This document shows positions 8,624 to 16,396 of a DNA stretch of 64,000 bases, piece after piece. Source of the stretch: Glaciimonas immobilis (lineage in GTDB: Bacteria; Pseudomonadota; Gammaproteobacteria; Burkholderiales; Burkholderiaceae_D); contig NZ_JAAOZT010000006.1 in the NCBI RefSeq assembly GCF_011947285.1, positions 62,001 through 126,000 on the forward strand, given 5' to 3'. How positions within the stretch are numbered: position 1 is the first letter of the stretch; every line of letters begins with the position of its first letter. A program made the position numbers and the translations under genes. Under the pieces are notes generated by a model. It searched no databases and was not told where the DNA came from. It saw only the letters and a list, made by a program, of their open reading frames with translations.

Positions 8624-9577
8624 TTATTCCCATTCCAGTACCGGATAAATAAAGTTCACGTTACGAGGATTAACTACATCGAACAGCACCCAGTGAGGTT
8701 TTTCGTTATTGGCCGCTGACGCCATGCTGTGCGTCATGTCTTCACCTTTTTTAATACTGTTTCTGACATCTCTCAATAGCGTTTCAAGATAACGACGTTC
8801 GTCGTCGAACGCCGCGTTTTTGTTTTTTGTCACGGGACCGTGGCCCGGAATCGTCAGGTCTGCCGGGATGCTCTTTAGCGGCGCGATGATACTTAACCAG
8901 CCTTTTATATCGCCATCAATGGACGGCGTACGCTCAACGAACAGCAAATCGCCAGTCCACAGCGTTTTGGTGTTTTCATCGAATACGGTCAGGTCTGTAT
9001 TGGTATGCGCGGTGGGCCACGCCTTCAATGTAAGTATGCGACCGCCCAGGTTGATCTTCCGGGAGGTGTTGACTGTCTCACCGGGCACGATCACTTCGCT
9101 ATTTTCAGCTGCCTGACCCAGCTCGTTTTTGAGGTTGCGCAAATAGGCATCCTTACGCAATGCCATGGCGCCGGGCAATTTTTCATGACCGATAAAAATG
9201 GGATGTTCAACCGGATCGTGATCAAACGCGGCGTTGCCGAAGATATGGTCCGGGTGCACATGCGTGTTAATCACATAGCGTATGGGCAGACCGGTGACTA
9301 AGCGCACCGCCTGTTTTAAGGCCATGCCTACTTTGTAAGAACCCCCGGTATCGATGACTGCGACGGCATCGGTGCCGACCACGAACCCAATGTTAGCGAT
9401 ATCTCCATGATAGTTCTCGTTAAAGTCTTCGTGCACGCCCTGATGAACATAGACCCCGTGCGCTACCTCTTTAACCGATAGTGGTGCAGCGTTTGCACTG
9501 AAACAGGCTGAGAAAAGCATGAAAGTTAGTGCAATAGTCACGACCGTTACTATTGGCGCGCTGTTAAAACGCTGCAT
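8624..9577 (-). CDS. Periplasmic MBL-fold zinc metallohydrolase (Sox/quinoprotein relay type)
   Basis: 317-residue metallo-beta-lactamase-fold protein with a signal peptide. The metal motif HVHPDH gives His106, His108, Asp110 and His111. Later ligands are in PTAHTNTD, TGDLLF and IPGHGPV. Members of this type sit beside SoxYZ-like carriers in 'quinoprotein relay' or Sox-related clusters. I chose the ATG at 9577 over the upstream ATG at 9598: it has an AAGGAAGG site at good spacing, leaves a 4-base gap after the SoxYZ-like stop and begins the signal peptide cleanly. Substrate unknown, perhaps a thioester or persulfide on the carrier protein (inference). Confidence 0.8.
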   Translation of the reverse strand: MQRFNSAPIVTVVTIALTFMLFSACFSANAAPLSVKEVAHGVYVHQGVHEDFNENYHGDIANIGFVVGTDAVAVIDTGGSYKVGMALKQAVRLVTGLPIRYVINTHVHPDHIFGNAAFDHDPVEHPIFIGHEKLPGAMALRKDAYLRNLKNELGQAAENSEVIVPGETVNTSRKINLGGRILTLKAWPTAHTNTDLTVFDENTKTLWTGDLLFVERTPSIDGDIKGWLSIIAPLKSIPADLTIPGHGPVTKNKNAAFDDERRYLETLLRDVRNSIKKGEDMTHSMASAANNEKPHWVLFDVVNPRNVNFIYPVLEWE

Positions 9578-9581
9578 CAAT

Positions 9582-10388
9582 TCAGCCTTCCTTAACATCG
9601 ATTGATGAAGTGAAGGTATGGCCTTCGTTATCTTTGATCATCAGTTCCAGCTTGCCCGGTTTGTCAGGAATAAATCCAAACTGAAAATTCGGATCTTCGC
9701 TGACGCCGATATAGGTATCGGCGTGCATAACGGGTTTTCCATTATAGGTTGCTTCGATTTTATCAATAAAAAAAGCGGGCCGAAAAGCCTGCGTGTTCAG
9801 GTCTCTCTGCAATCCGGTAAACATTGGGTGTTTAATTAGGAGTTTCACATGACTGAGCGACCCCATTTTTACAGGATTTTCTACTGCCACGCGCATTTTA
9901 CCGGCAGCGGCTTTGGCCGCCGCTTCGTCGCCCTCAACGCTACCGCCGCATCCTCCTTGGGCGCGAATGGGGATTGCGTTGATATACATACGCCCATCGT
10001 TTGCTTCCGCGATTACATGCACTAATGAATCGCTTTCCAGACGAATGCGGGTAGAGATTTCTGCTTTTCCGTTAATGGGATTGAAGTAGAAAATCGCGGC
10101 AAGCGGGACGGGGTTTTCATCTACAATAACGGTCACCGATTTGATATATTTTTTAGCCTCCATCGGATAATCCACGCTAAATGCAAATGGCACCTGCGCG
10201 CCGCTATCGGCCCGACGGGGTGCGGTCAACTTTATGAACGGGCCCGGTTCTAGTTTTTTCCCCTGATAATAAGTGCTTTGCAGCGTACCCCAGGCTTTAT
10301 CCGTTATCTCAGCGAACGCACTAATCGACGATGTCAAAATTAATCCCGTCATCAGTATGGTGAAATACCGCAAGAGGGAATTTTTCAT
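9582..10388 (-). CDS. SoxYZ-like fused sulfur-carrier protein
   Basis: 268-residue exported protein joining SoxY-like and SoxZ-like domains. A signal peptide ends SSISAFAE. The SoxY-like domain ends in the carrier motif GGCGG with Cys147, and a SoxZ-like domain (KMGSLSHVKLLIKHPMFTGL) follows. In true SoxYZ the cysteine of GGCGG carries sulfur intermediates on a separate SoxY chain. Here the motif is internal because of the fusion. This architecture is known as the quinoprotein dehydrogenase-associated SoxYZ-like carrier. It is the first gene of the minus-strand cluster. No soxAX, soxB, soxCD or quinoprotein dehydrogenase gene is within the window. Confidence 0.85.
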   Translation of the reverse strand: MKNSLLRYFTILMTGLILTSSISAFAEITDKAWGTLQSTYYQGKKLEPGPFIKLTAPRRADSGAQVPFAFSVDYPMEAKKYIKSVTVIVDENPVPLAAIFYFNPINGKAEISTRIRLESDSLVHVIAEANDGRMYINAIPIRAQGGCGGSVEGDEAAAKAAAGKMRVAVENPVKMGSLSHVKLLIKHPMFTGLQRDLNTQAFRPAFFIDKIEATYNGKPVMHADTYIGVSEDPNFQFGFIPDKPGKLELMIKDNEGHTFTSSIDVKEG

Positions 10389-11053
10389 GTGTTATGCCGG
10401 GGGTAAATAATTTGGTGGAGGTAGAAAATTGCAGAGAGGTTCGCGGTTTTTTGACCTGCATTACGAAGGGATTGTGAAAGGTTTTGTGAATTCTGCTGTG
10501 TTAGCAGTAGCCGTCCATCAAAGGAGAGCCGCATGCGAGGATAATGCAGAGAGCAAAGGGGCGATGACATGCGGCTTTCCAGTCAATAGATCGGCCAGCT
10601 GAAGCCGGGCGATGTTTTAACGCATTAAAGCGCTGCGTATTTCGTCCCAGCGCAAGCGGCACATGCGTGTCTCAGGGGAATAGTTGTAAAATTTTTGCCC
10701 CACTTGTTACTTAGTATGTTCTTATTTATTTGAAGCGACAAGCGCAAACGGCCCGTCTATCTATAAGACTTTCTTATGCATGGGCATTCCATTTCTCCAG
10801 CGCACAATAATAAATCCTCATATTGGTCCCCCTGAGTTGATGGAGATGCGCGTTAGTTTTTGGTCGATAGTGCTTATGTAAAATTTTGCATATAGATGCA
10901 AATAGATACGTTAATAGATCCAATTAGTGACCAATGACGAGGGGCCTGGGGACCTGTCGCTCGCCCCACGTCAGATAACACCACTTCTATAAATTTAGGT
11001 GTAAAAAACTACGATAAACTATGTTACCTACCGGATTAAAAGGATTTGAAATA
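10389..11053. other. Intergenic region between the SoxYZ-like gene and xthA
   Basis: This 665-base gap is divergent and should hold promoters for the minus-strand redox cluster and for xthA. The only coding-like trace is the 15-codon NIPSNAP fossil at 10774-10821. I see no RNA gene or strong repeat. Confidence 0.5.
10774..10821 (-). pseudogene. NIPSNAP gene fossil with internal deletion
   Basis: A start codon behind a GGGGGA site opens a 15-codon frame reading MRIYYCA and then LEKWNAHA before a stop. In the intact NIPSNAP protein at 4586-4912 the matching pieces are MRTYYCA (residues 5-11) and TKWNAF about 50 residues later. The simplest reading is a second NIPSNAP gene reduced by an internal deletion. 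The match is short, so this remains tentative. Confidence 0.4.
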
Positions 11054-11824
11054 ATGTTGAAAATAGCAACGTGGAACGTTAACTCGCTGAAAGTTCGCCT
11101 GCCTCAGGTATTGCAATGGTTGGCCGATAATCCAGTTGACGTGCTGGCGGTTCAGGAAACCAAAATGACGGATGATAAATTTCCTCAGGCCGAAATCGAA
11201 GCCGCAGGTTTTCACGTGGTATTTAGCGGTCAAAAAACCTATAACGGTGTGGCAATTATCGCGCGCCATCCTATAGAGGACGTCGTAAAAAATAATCCGC
11301 TATTTCTTGACGAGCAGCAGCGCTTGCTCACCGCGACGGTCGCTGGCATCCGCATCGTGTGTGCCTATATTCCGAATGGGCAATCGTTAGAGTCCGATAA
11401 GTATCAGTACAAGTTGAAGTGGCTGGACGCACTGCATGACTATCTTGATAGCGAACGCAAGTTGCATACCAATCTGGCGTTGTTGGGTGATTACAATATT
11501 GCGCCCGAAGATCGTGATGTCTATGATCCTGCGGCATGGATAGGCGAGAATCTGGTATCGCCACCGGAGCGCGCAGCGTTCGTCCGCTTACAGCATCTGG
11601 AGTTGATTGACGCGTTTCGTTTATTTGATCAGGCCGAAAAATTATATAGCTGGTGGGATTATCGCCGTATGGGATTTCGTTTAAACCGCGGTATGCGTAT
11701 TGATCACATTTTGCTGTCGCCACCTTTGGCCGCCCGATGCACCGCCTGTGTTATCGATAAGGTGCCGCGCAAATGGGAGCAACCATCGGACCATGCGCCG
11801 GTAATTGCGACGCTAAGCGCCTAA
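11054..11824 (+). CDS. xthA: Exodeoxyribonuclease III
   Basis: 256-residue AP endonuclease/3'-5' exonuclease of the ExoIII family, acting in base-excision repair. It begins MLKIATWNVNSLKVRLPQVL and contains QETKMTD (metal Glu), GDYNIAPEDRDVYDP (catalytic Asp-Asn) and the terminal RIDHILLS and PSDHAPV blocks with the catalytic Asp-His. Length equals the family norm. I place the start at ATG 11054, which has AAAGGA 9 bases upstream. An upstream ATG at 11021 would add an 11-residue tail unlike the family. A dispersed repeat and a terminator follow. Confidence 0.92.
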   Translation: MLKIATWNVNSLKVRLPQVLQWLADNPVDVLAVQETKMTDDKFPQAEIEAAGFHVVFSGQKTYNGVAIIARHPIEDVVKNNPLFLDEQQRLLTATVAGIRIVCAYIPNGQSLESDKYQYKLKWLDALHDYLDSERKLHTNLALLGDYNIAPEDRDVYDPAAWIGENLVSPPERAAFVRLQHLELIDAFRLFDQAEKLYSWWDYRRMGFRLNRGMRIDHILLSPPLAARCTACVIDKVPRKWEQPSDHAPVIATLSA

Positions 11825-11842
11825 AAAGCTATTTATGACCTT

Positions 11843-11925
11843 GCCGCGCCGACGTGTTTCAATGCGTGTGGCGCTCAAAATCCTCATGGCCAAAAGACCT
11901 CTGCGGTTTCCTGGCATCATTTAGC
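11843..11925 (+). repeat. Dispersed intergenic repeat, copy 1 (after xthA)
   Basis: The segment contains GCGCTCAAAATCCTCATGG, then a decayed hairpin core (CCAAAAGACC), then CGGTTTC and CATCATTTAG. The same order appears in reverse complement in the two copies at 53176-53448 and in shorter form at 44895-44950. It lies just past the xthA stop. It has no open frame, and its function is unknown. Confidence 0.65.
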
Positions 11926-12012
11926 GCTGGCCGAAGTTAACGCGGCTTAGATCGTAAAGGGGTTTTAAACTACAGCAACCGGAGCGCCCGCGAGCGAGCA
12001 TATTTTTGGTGA

Positions 12013-12042
12013 AAAAAATGCGACCGAAAGGTCGCTTTTTTT
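12013..12042 (+). terminator. Intrinsic terminator downstream of xthA
   Basis: Stem GCGACC/GGTCGC closed by a GAAA tetraloop (12020-12035), followed by seven T. An A-run precedes the stem, so it may work in both directions, also ending the leftward lysine-rich gene. Confidence 0.85.
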
Positions 12043-12143
12043 AATCGATTGAACGCCGTACTTTAGCCGTTCAATGTCAGCAAGAGGGTGCAACCAGTCT
12101 TATATAGTTGAAAAGCTTAACTAGCCCACATGACAGCGGACTA

Positions 12144-12254
12144 TTATTGGCGCTTCTTTTCTTCTTTCTTTACTTTTTTGTCCGCCTTCTTTTCTTTCAT
12201 CGTTTTGGCGGGCTCTTTCTTTACCGCCTTTTTTGAATCCTGATTCTTACTCAT
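12144..12254 (-). CDS. 36-residue lysine-rich small protein
   Basis: Short frame on the minus strand with ATG at 12252-12254, GGAG six bases upstream and TAA at 12144-12146. Fifteen of 36 residues are lysine. The frame begins MSKNQDSKKAVKKEP and has alternating Lys/Glu/Ala, which suggests a highly charged, probably disordered or helical nucleic-acid-associated peptide. It has no cysteine or signal peptide. The good ribosome-binding site, clean stop and an adjacent terminator support a real gene, and I believe similar Lys-rich mini-proteins occur in related Burkholderiales. Function unknown. Confidence 0.65.
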   Translation of the reverse strand: MSKNQDSKKAVKKEPAKTMKEKKADKKVKKEEKKRQ

Positions 12255-12767
12255 AATTTGCTCCATCGGTAAATATCGATACACCATCATTGATTAACTA
12301 TCGCAGTAATTGGTATCGTTGCATGATGATAAGCCTTTGTATGCCATTTGTGAGGGGTTAGATGCATTAACTGCCCTATTTGCCTAATAAAGCCGTGCTT
12401 TGGACTAGGTTTATGATAATTGACGCCGCTTTAGTCTGCTGCGGGATTTTTAATTTGATAAAAACCGAGGTGAAGTACCAAGCCAGACATCAGGTAAATC
12501 AAAGCGTCGGATGAGTAGATTGATGACGCGGTTCAACTCCGCTCTTCTACCATTCGGCTATTTTAAAACTACTTAGATGCCGGGGGCTAAGCAAAAAAGG
12601 AAAAAGCACGATCAAATCGTGCCAAAATAAGCAGATTGATCGACGCTTTAATCATTACAATAAGCATATGGAATGATTAAATGGGACATCTTAGACGCCC
12701 CATTATGCTGACCAGAACAGAGTGTGATCCAGACGTCACGCCATAAAATAATTAAACGGAGCTAACG
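12255..12767. other. Intergenic region before the MFS transporter
   Basis: 513 bases between the leftward lysine-rich gene and the rightward MFS gene. A short tRNA-like patch near 12510-12562 was examined and rejected. An AACGGAG ribosome-binding site precedes the MFS start. No other gene is visible. Confidence 0.45.
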
Positions 12768-14072
12768 ATGACAAAAACAGCCATAGCCGACGCGGCGCAA
12801 CAAAAAGATTTCGAGGAGACGACATACACAAAGGTAACCTGGCGATTGATACCATTCCTGTTCATCTGTTATGTCTTCGCTTATCTGGATCGCGTGAATG
12901 TCGGCTTTGCCAAGTTACAAATGCTGTCAGACCTGAAATTTAGTGAAACGGTGTATGGATTGGGTGCCGGTATCTTTTTTATTGGTTATTTTATTTTTGA
13001 AGTGCCGAGTAATATTGCCTTGCATCGTTTCGGGGCGCGCAAATGGATCGCCCGGATCATGGTGACTTGGGGCGTCGTCGCAGCGGCGATGGTGTTCGTT
13101 AAGACTCCGGCAGTTTTTTACTTCTTGCGCTTCCTGTTGGGTGTCGCTGAAGCAGGATTCTTCCCTGGCATTATCTTGTATCTTACTTATTGGTACCCAG
13201 CCGCGCGCCGTGCCAAAATTATCGCCCTTTTTATGACCGGAATTCCTATTGCCGGGGTTGTCGGTGGACCTCTTTCCGGCTGGATTTTGAATCGATTCGA
13301 CAAAGTTAATGGTCTTCCTGGCTGGCAATGGCTGTTTTTATTGGAGGCAATTCCTTCAATTTTGACGGGTATAGCCGTCTACTTTTATCTTGACGATAAA
13401 GTCAGTACTTCCCATTGGTTGACGCCCGCCCAGAAAAGCTTGCTGGAAAAAAATATCGCAGGCGATAGTGGCAATCTGGAAGTGCACAGCGCTTTCGGTG
13501 CGTTCAAAACCAAACGAGTCTGGGTCTTGTGCGCAGGCTATTTTGGTATTGTAATGGGGCTTTACGGTGTCAGCTTTTGGTTGCCAACCCTGATCAAGGC
13601 ATCCGGTGTTACCGATGCGCTGGATGTGGGCCTGCTGACAATGATTCCGTATGGCGCCGCTGCAATAGCGATGGTATTGGTTGGTCGCAGTTCTGACCGG
13701 ATGAAGGAGCGCCGCTGGCACGTGGCAATACCCGCTGTCATTGGTGCAATAGCGTTAGTCGTGAGCACGTTTTACTCGAATAACACTGCTTTGGCGGTCA
13801 TCACGCTGACTTTTGCGACGGTAGGAATTTTATCCGCACTGTGCCAGTTCTGGTCTGTACCTACGGCATTTTTGGGTGGTGTTGCAGCCGCGGCAGGGAT
13901 AGCATTAATTAATTCGGTGGGTAATCTGGCTGGTTTCGTCAGCCCTTATATGGTTGGCTGGATTAAGGATGCAACCAAGAGCACGGATCTCGGTTTGTAC
14001 TGTATTGCGGTCTCGCTGGTGGTTTCTGCGTTAATTATGTTGTCGATGCCCAAGGGTGTGGTTAACAGGTAG
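12768..14072 (+). CDS. MFS transporter, anion:cation symporter type
   Basis: 434-residue inner-membrane transporter with about 12 hydrophobic segments. The N-terminal FLFICYVFAYLDRVNVGFAKLQM and the ARKWIARIMVTWGVVAAAM loop are typical of the ACS family (tartrate, phthalate, glucarate, hydroxybenzoate carriers), which import organic acids with protons. The start ATG follows AACGGAGCTAACG. Lying next to the lva-type locus, it could import the carboxylate substrate, but it is on the other strand and has no visible sigma-54 promoter, so this is speculative. The 3' end carries a 15-bp duplication (AACAGGTAGGTCAAT repeated) and then a terminator. Confidence 0.85.
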   Translation: MTKTAIADAAQQKDFEETTYTKVTWRLIPFLFICYVFAYLDRVNVGFAKLQMLSDLKFSETVYGLGAGIFFIGYFIFEVPSNIALHRFGARKWIARIMVTWGVVAAAMVFVKTPAVFYFLRFLLGVAEAGFFPGIILYLTYWYPAARRAKIIALFMTGIPIAGVVGGPLSGWILNRFDKVNGLPGWQWLFLLEAIPSILTGIAVYFYLDDKVSTSHWLTPAQKSLLEKNIAGDSGNLEVHSAFGAFKTKRVWVLCAGYFGIVMGLYGVSFWLPTLIKASGVTDALDVGLLTMIPYGAAAIAMVLVGRSSDRMKERRWHVAIPAVIGAIALVVSTFYSNNTALAVITLTFATVGILSALCQFWSVPTAFLGGVAAAAGIALINSVGNLAGFVSPYMVGWIKDATKSTDLGLYCIAVSLVVSALIMLSMPKGVVNR

Positions 14073-14096
14073 GTCAATAACAGGTAGGTCAGCAGA
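14066..14096. repeat. 15-bp tandem duplication over the MFS stop
   Basis: AACAGGTAGGTCAAT is followed at once by AACAGGTAGGTCAGC, spanning the TAG stop codon of the MFS gene. This gives repeated in-frame or near stop codons, the same pattern as after mtnN. Confidence 0.75.
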
Positions 14097-14151
14097 AATT
14101 AGGCGGTAACGGAGTAGAAATTAAAGGCTGTTAAGTCGATATTTTATAGTG

Positions 14152-14187
14152 GTGGCGGCGTGCATTGCACGTCGCCACTTTTGTTTT
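14152..14187 (+). terminator. Intrinsic terminator after the MFS gene
   Basis: A 12-bp stem (GTGGCGGCGTGC with GCACGTCGCCAC, one G-T pair) with an ATT loop is followed by TTTTGTTTT. It sits between the convergent MFS and solute-binding protein genes. Confidence 0.8.
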
Positions 14188-14215
14188 GCTGATGCGTCTT
14201 TTGCGCTAGCCTAGC

Positions 14216-15436
14216 TTATTTCCAAAGCGAACATTTCGATTCTGCTTTGGTCGTGAAAGCCTGATCGCCCGGAATCGTCTGTATCACTTTGTAGTAGTCC
14301 CATGGATATTTCGACTCTGCTGGCGTTTTGACCTGCATCAGATACATGTCATGCACCATGCTCCCATCTTGACGGATCGTTCCATTTTTGGCGAAGAAGT
14401 CATTGACTTTTGTTTTCCTCATTTGCGCCAATACTTTATCACCGTCGTCGGTCCCTGCTGCTTTGACGGCATCCAGATAAAACGTGGTGGCCGAATAGTC
14501 TGCGGCATGCAGACTTGACGGTTCTTTCTTCTGCTTGGCAAAGAATTTTTTCGCCCAGGCACGACTTTCAGGATTTTGATCCCAGTACCATCCGTCCGTC
14601 AGATACATGCCTTGGGTTAATTGAAGACCCAGTGAATGGACATCGTTAATGAACATCAGCAATCCTGCCAGTTTCATCGTTTTGGTGACACCGAATTCGT
14701 TTGCAGCCTTGATCGAATTAATGGTGTCGCCACCGGCGTTTGCCAGCCCCAGGATTTGCGCTTTGGATGCTTGTGCCTGCAACATGAACGATGAAAAATC
14801 GGACGCTGATAACGGGTGTTTTACTTCACCTAAAACGGTACCGCCATTGGCTTTGACGACGGCAGAGGTATCTTTTTCCAGTGATGCACCGAACGCATAA
14901 TCAGCGGTCAGGAAATACCATGATTTGCCGCCTTGCTTGACCAGTGCCGAACCAGTGCCTTTAGCCAGTGCTACGGTGTCGTAGGCATAGTGAATGGTGT
15001 AGGGTGTGCAGTCTTCATTGGTCAGACGGGCCGTGCCGCCACCGATGGAGATGAACGGCTTTTTCTTTTCTGCCGCAACTTTTGCCATCGCCAGATTCGT
15101 TGCTGAGTTGGTGCCGCCGATGAGCATATCGACGCCTTGCTGATCAAACCATTCGCGCGCTTTAGTAGCGGCGATATCGGCCTTATTCTGGTGATCTGCG
15201 AATACAAATTCTATTTTTTTGCCGTTCAGCGTGCCACCAAAATCGGCGATCGCCATACGGATTGCCTCTACACCACCTGGACCGTCAATGTCGGCATACA
15301 CGCCAGACAAGTCGGTAATGAACCCGATCTTTACGACATCGCCGGAAATCTGCGCGGACGCTGGACTCATCATTCCAGCGGCGGTCAAGGTGAGAAAAGT
15401 TGCCGCTAAGATTTTTAATTTTGGTTTGATATTCAT
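14216..15436 (-). CDS. Branched-chain amino acid/organic acid ABC transporter solute-binding protein (LivK/HmgR type)
   Basis: 406-residue periplasmic binding protein with a signal peptide (about residues 1-29, ending MMSPASAQ) and the type I periplasmic fold of the Leu/Ile/Val-binding group. Markers are VKIGFITDLSGVYADIDGPGG, AIRMAIADFGG, and WYFLTADYAFGASLEKD in mid-protein. No permease or ATPase genes of the LivHMGF set are adjacent. It lies 168 bases after LvaD on the same strand and may be the last gene of the lva-type operon, so it could deliver the acid substrate to a shared transporter (inference). Aromatic-acid-binding homologues share this architecture. Confidence 0.8.
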   Translation of the reverse strand: MNIKPKLKILAATFLTLTAAGMMSPASAQISGDVVKIGFITDLSGVYADIDGPGGVEAIRMAIADFGGTLNGKKIEFVFADHQNKADIAATKAREWFDQQGVDMLIGGTNSATNLAMAKVAAEKKKPFISIGGGTARLTNEDCTPYTIHYAYDTVALAKGTGSALVKQGGKSWYFLTADYAFGASLEKDTSAVVKANGGTVLGEVKHPLSASDFSSFMLQAQASKAQILGLANAGGDTINSIKAANEFGVTKTMKLAGLLMFINDVHSLGLQLTQGMYLTDGWYWDQNPESRAWAKKFFAKQKKEPSSLHAADYSATTFYLDAVKAAGTDDGDKVLAQMRKTKVNDFFAKNGTIRQDGSMVHDMYLMQVKTPAESKYPWDYYKVIQTIPGDQAFTTKAESKCSLWK

Positions 15437-15604
15437 GTCTTCTCCATTAATTGCGAAACAACGATTACAGCCGATAAAATTCGGGCTGTTTAATCTTATT
15501 TTTATACGCCGGGCTAGTGTGCAACAACGACAGGTGCGTCGTCAACTTTGTTATTGCGGGATGAAGCGGGTGTCCGTCTTACGCCACAGTAATCTCTGCG
15601 GGTT

Positions 15605-16396
15605 CTATAAACCGCTACATAAATGACCGCCATCCACGACGATCTCAGAGCCAGTCATGTATTTTCCTGCATCTGAAGCCAGCAATAATAACGCACCATC
15701 CAGACTGGAATATTCGCCAAAGGTGCGCGAAGGTATGCGCGATTTAAGCTGATCCCCTGCCGGACTAAGCAGAAATTCTTGATTCAGTTCGGTGATGATA
15801 TAGCCTGGTGCAATTGCATTAACCCGAATAGCGTGGCGCGCCAGTTCTAGCGCCATTGAACGGGTAAGGTGACTTAAGCCTGCCTTGGCCGCGCAATAGG
15901 GGCCGAGACCGCCCGCGACCCGATCTGCAAGAATGGAGGTGACGTTAATGATGCTGCCCCCGCGGCCAGCGCCGACCATTCGTATGGCGGCTTCCTGTGA
16001 CAGAATCCAGGCCCCTTTCAGATTGGTATCAAGTATGGCGTCCCAGTCCTCATCGTTGTACTTAAGGACGTTTTTGGTATTGCTGACGCCGGCGTTGTTG
16101 ACCACGATATCGAGCTGGCCGCAAGCATCAAGCGTAGCGTCAAGACAGGCTTGAACCGACAGGCGACGCGTGACGTCGACGGCGATCGCGCGTGCCTTAC
16201 CGCCACTGGCTTGAATGTCAGCGACCAGTGCATGCAGCAGGTCGATGCGGCGAGCCGTAACGATTACCTCTGCACCGGCCGCAGCAAGGGTTATCGCAAA
16301 ATGTCTGCCAATGCCACTGGATGCGCCGCTTACCAATGCGACACGGCCACTCAGATCGAAAATACCGGCTACGGATTTAATCGCTTGGTCGGGCAT
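15605..16396 (-). CDS. Short-chain dehydrogenase/reductase, LvaD-like
   Basis: 263-residue SDR oxidoreductase with a Rossmann cofactor motif SGASSGIG at residues 23-30, the NNAG structural motif near 100-103, and the catalytic set Ser154, Tyr167 and Lys171 (YCAAK). The C-terminal GSEIVVDGGHL is typical. Its ATG directly abuts the stop of the acyl-CoA dehydrogenase gene (TAAATG), a strong operon sign. By analogy with the levulinate pathway of Pseudomonas putida it would reduce the 4-keto group of 4-oxovaleryl-CoA to 4-hydroxyvaleryl-CoA using NAD(P)H. The role is inferred from gene content. Sequence alone gives only SDR. Confidence 0.8.
   Translation of the reverse strand: MPDQAIKSVAGIFDLSGRVALVSGASSGIGRHFAITLAAAGAEVIVTARRIDLLHALVADIQASGGKARAIAVDVTRRLSVQACLDATLDACGQLDIVVNNAGVSNTKNVLKYNDEDWDAILDTNLKGAWILSQEAAIRMVGAGRGGSIINVTSILADRVAGGLGPYCAAKAGLSHLTRSMALELARHAIRVNAIAPGYIITELNQEFLLSPAGDQLKSRIPSRTFGEYSSLDGALLLLASDAGKYMTGSEIVVDGGHLCSGL

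Noticed and set aside
12505-12562. tRNA-like patch on the minus strand (TAGCCGAATGGTAGAAG followed by GCGG/CCGC arms)
   Set aside because: The D-arm-like and anticodon-arm-like pieces are suggestive, but there is no 7-bp acceptor stem, position 33 is not T and no T-arm fits. It may be a remnant, so no tRNA is reported.
15505-15530. Possible sigma-54 site upstream of the solute-binding protein on the minus strand
   Set aside because: Only the -12 GC matches and the -24 element does not (CTGTCG rather than TGGCAC).
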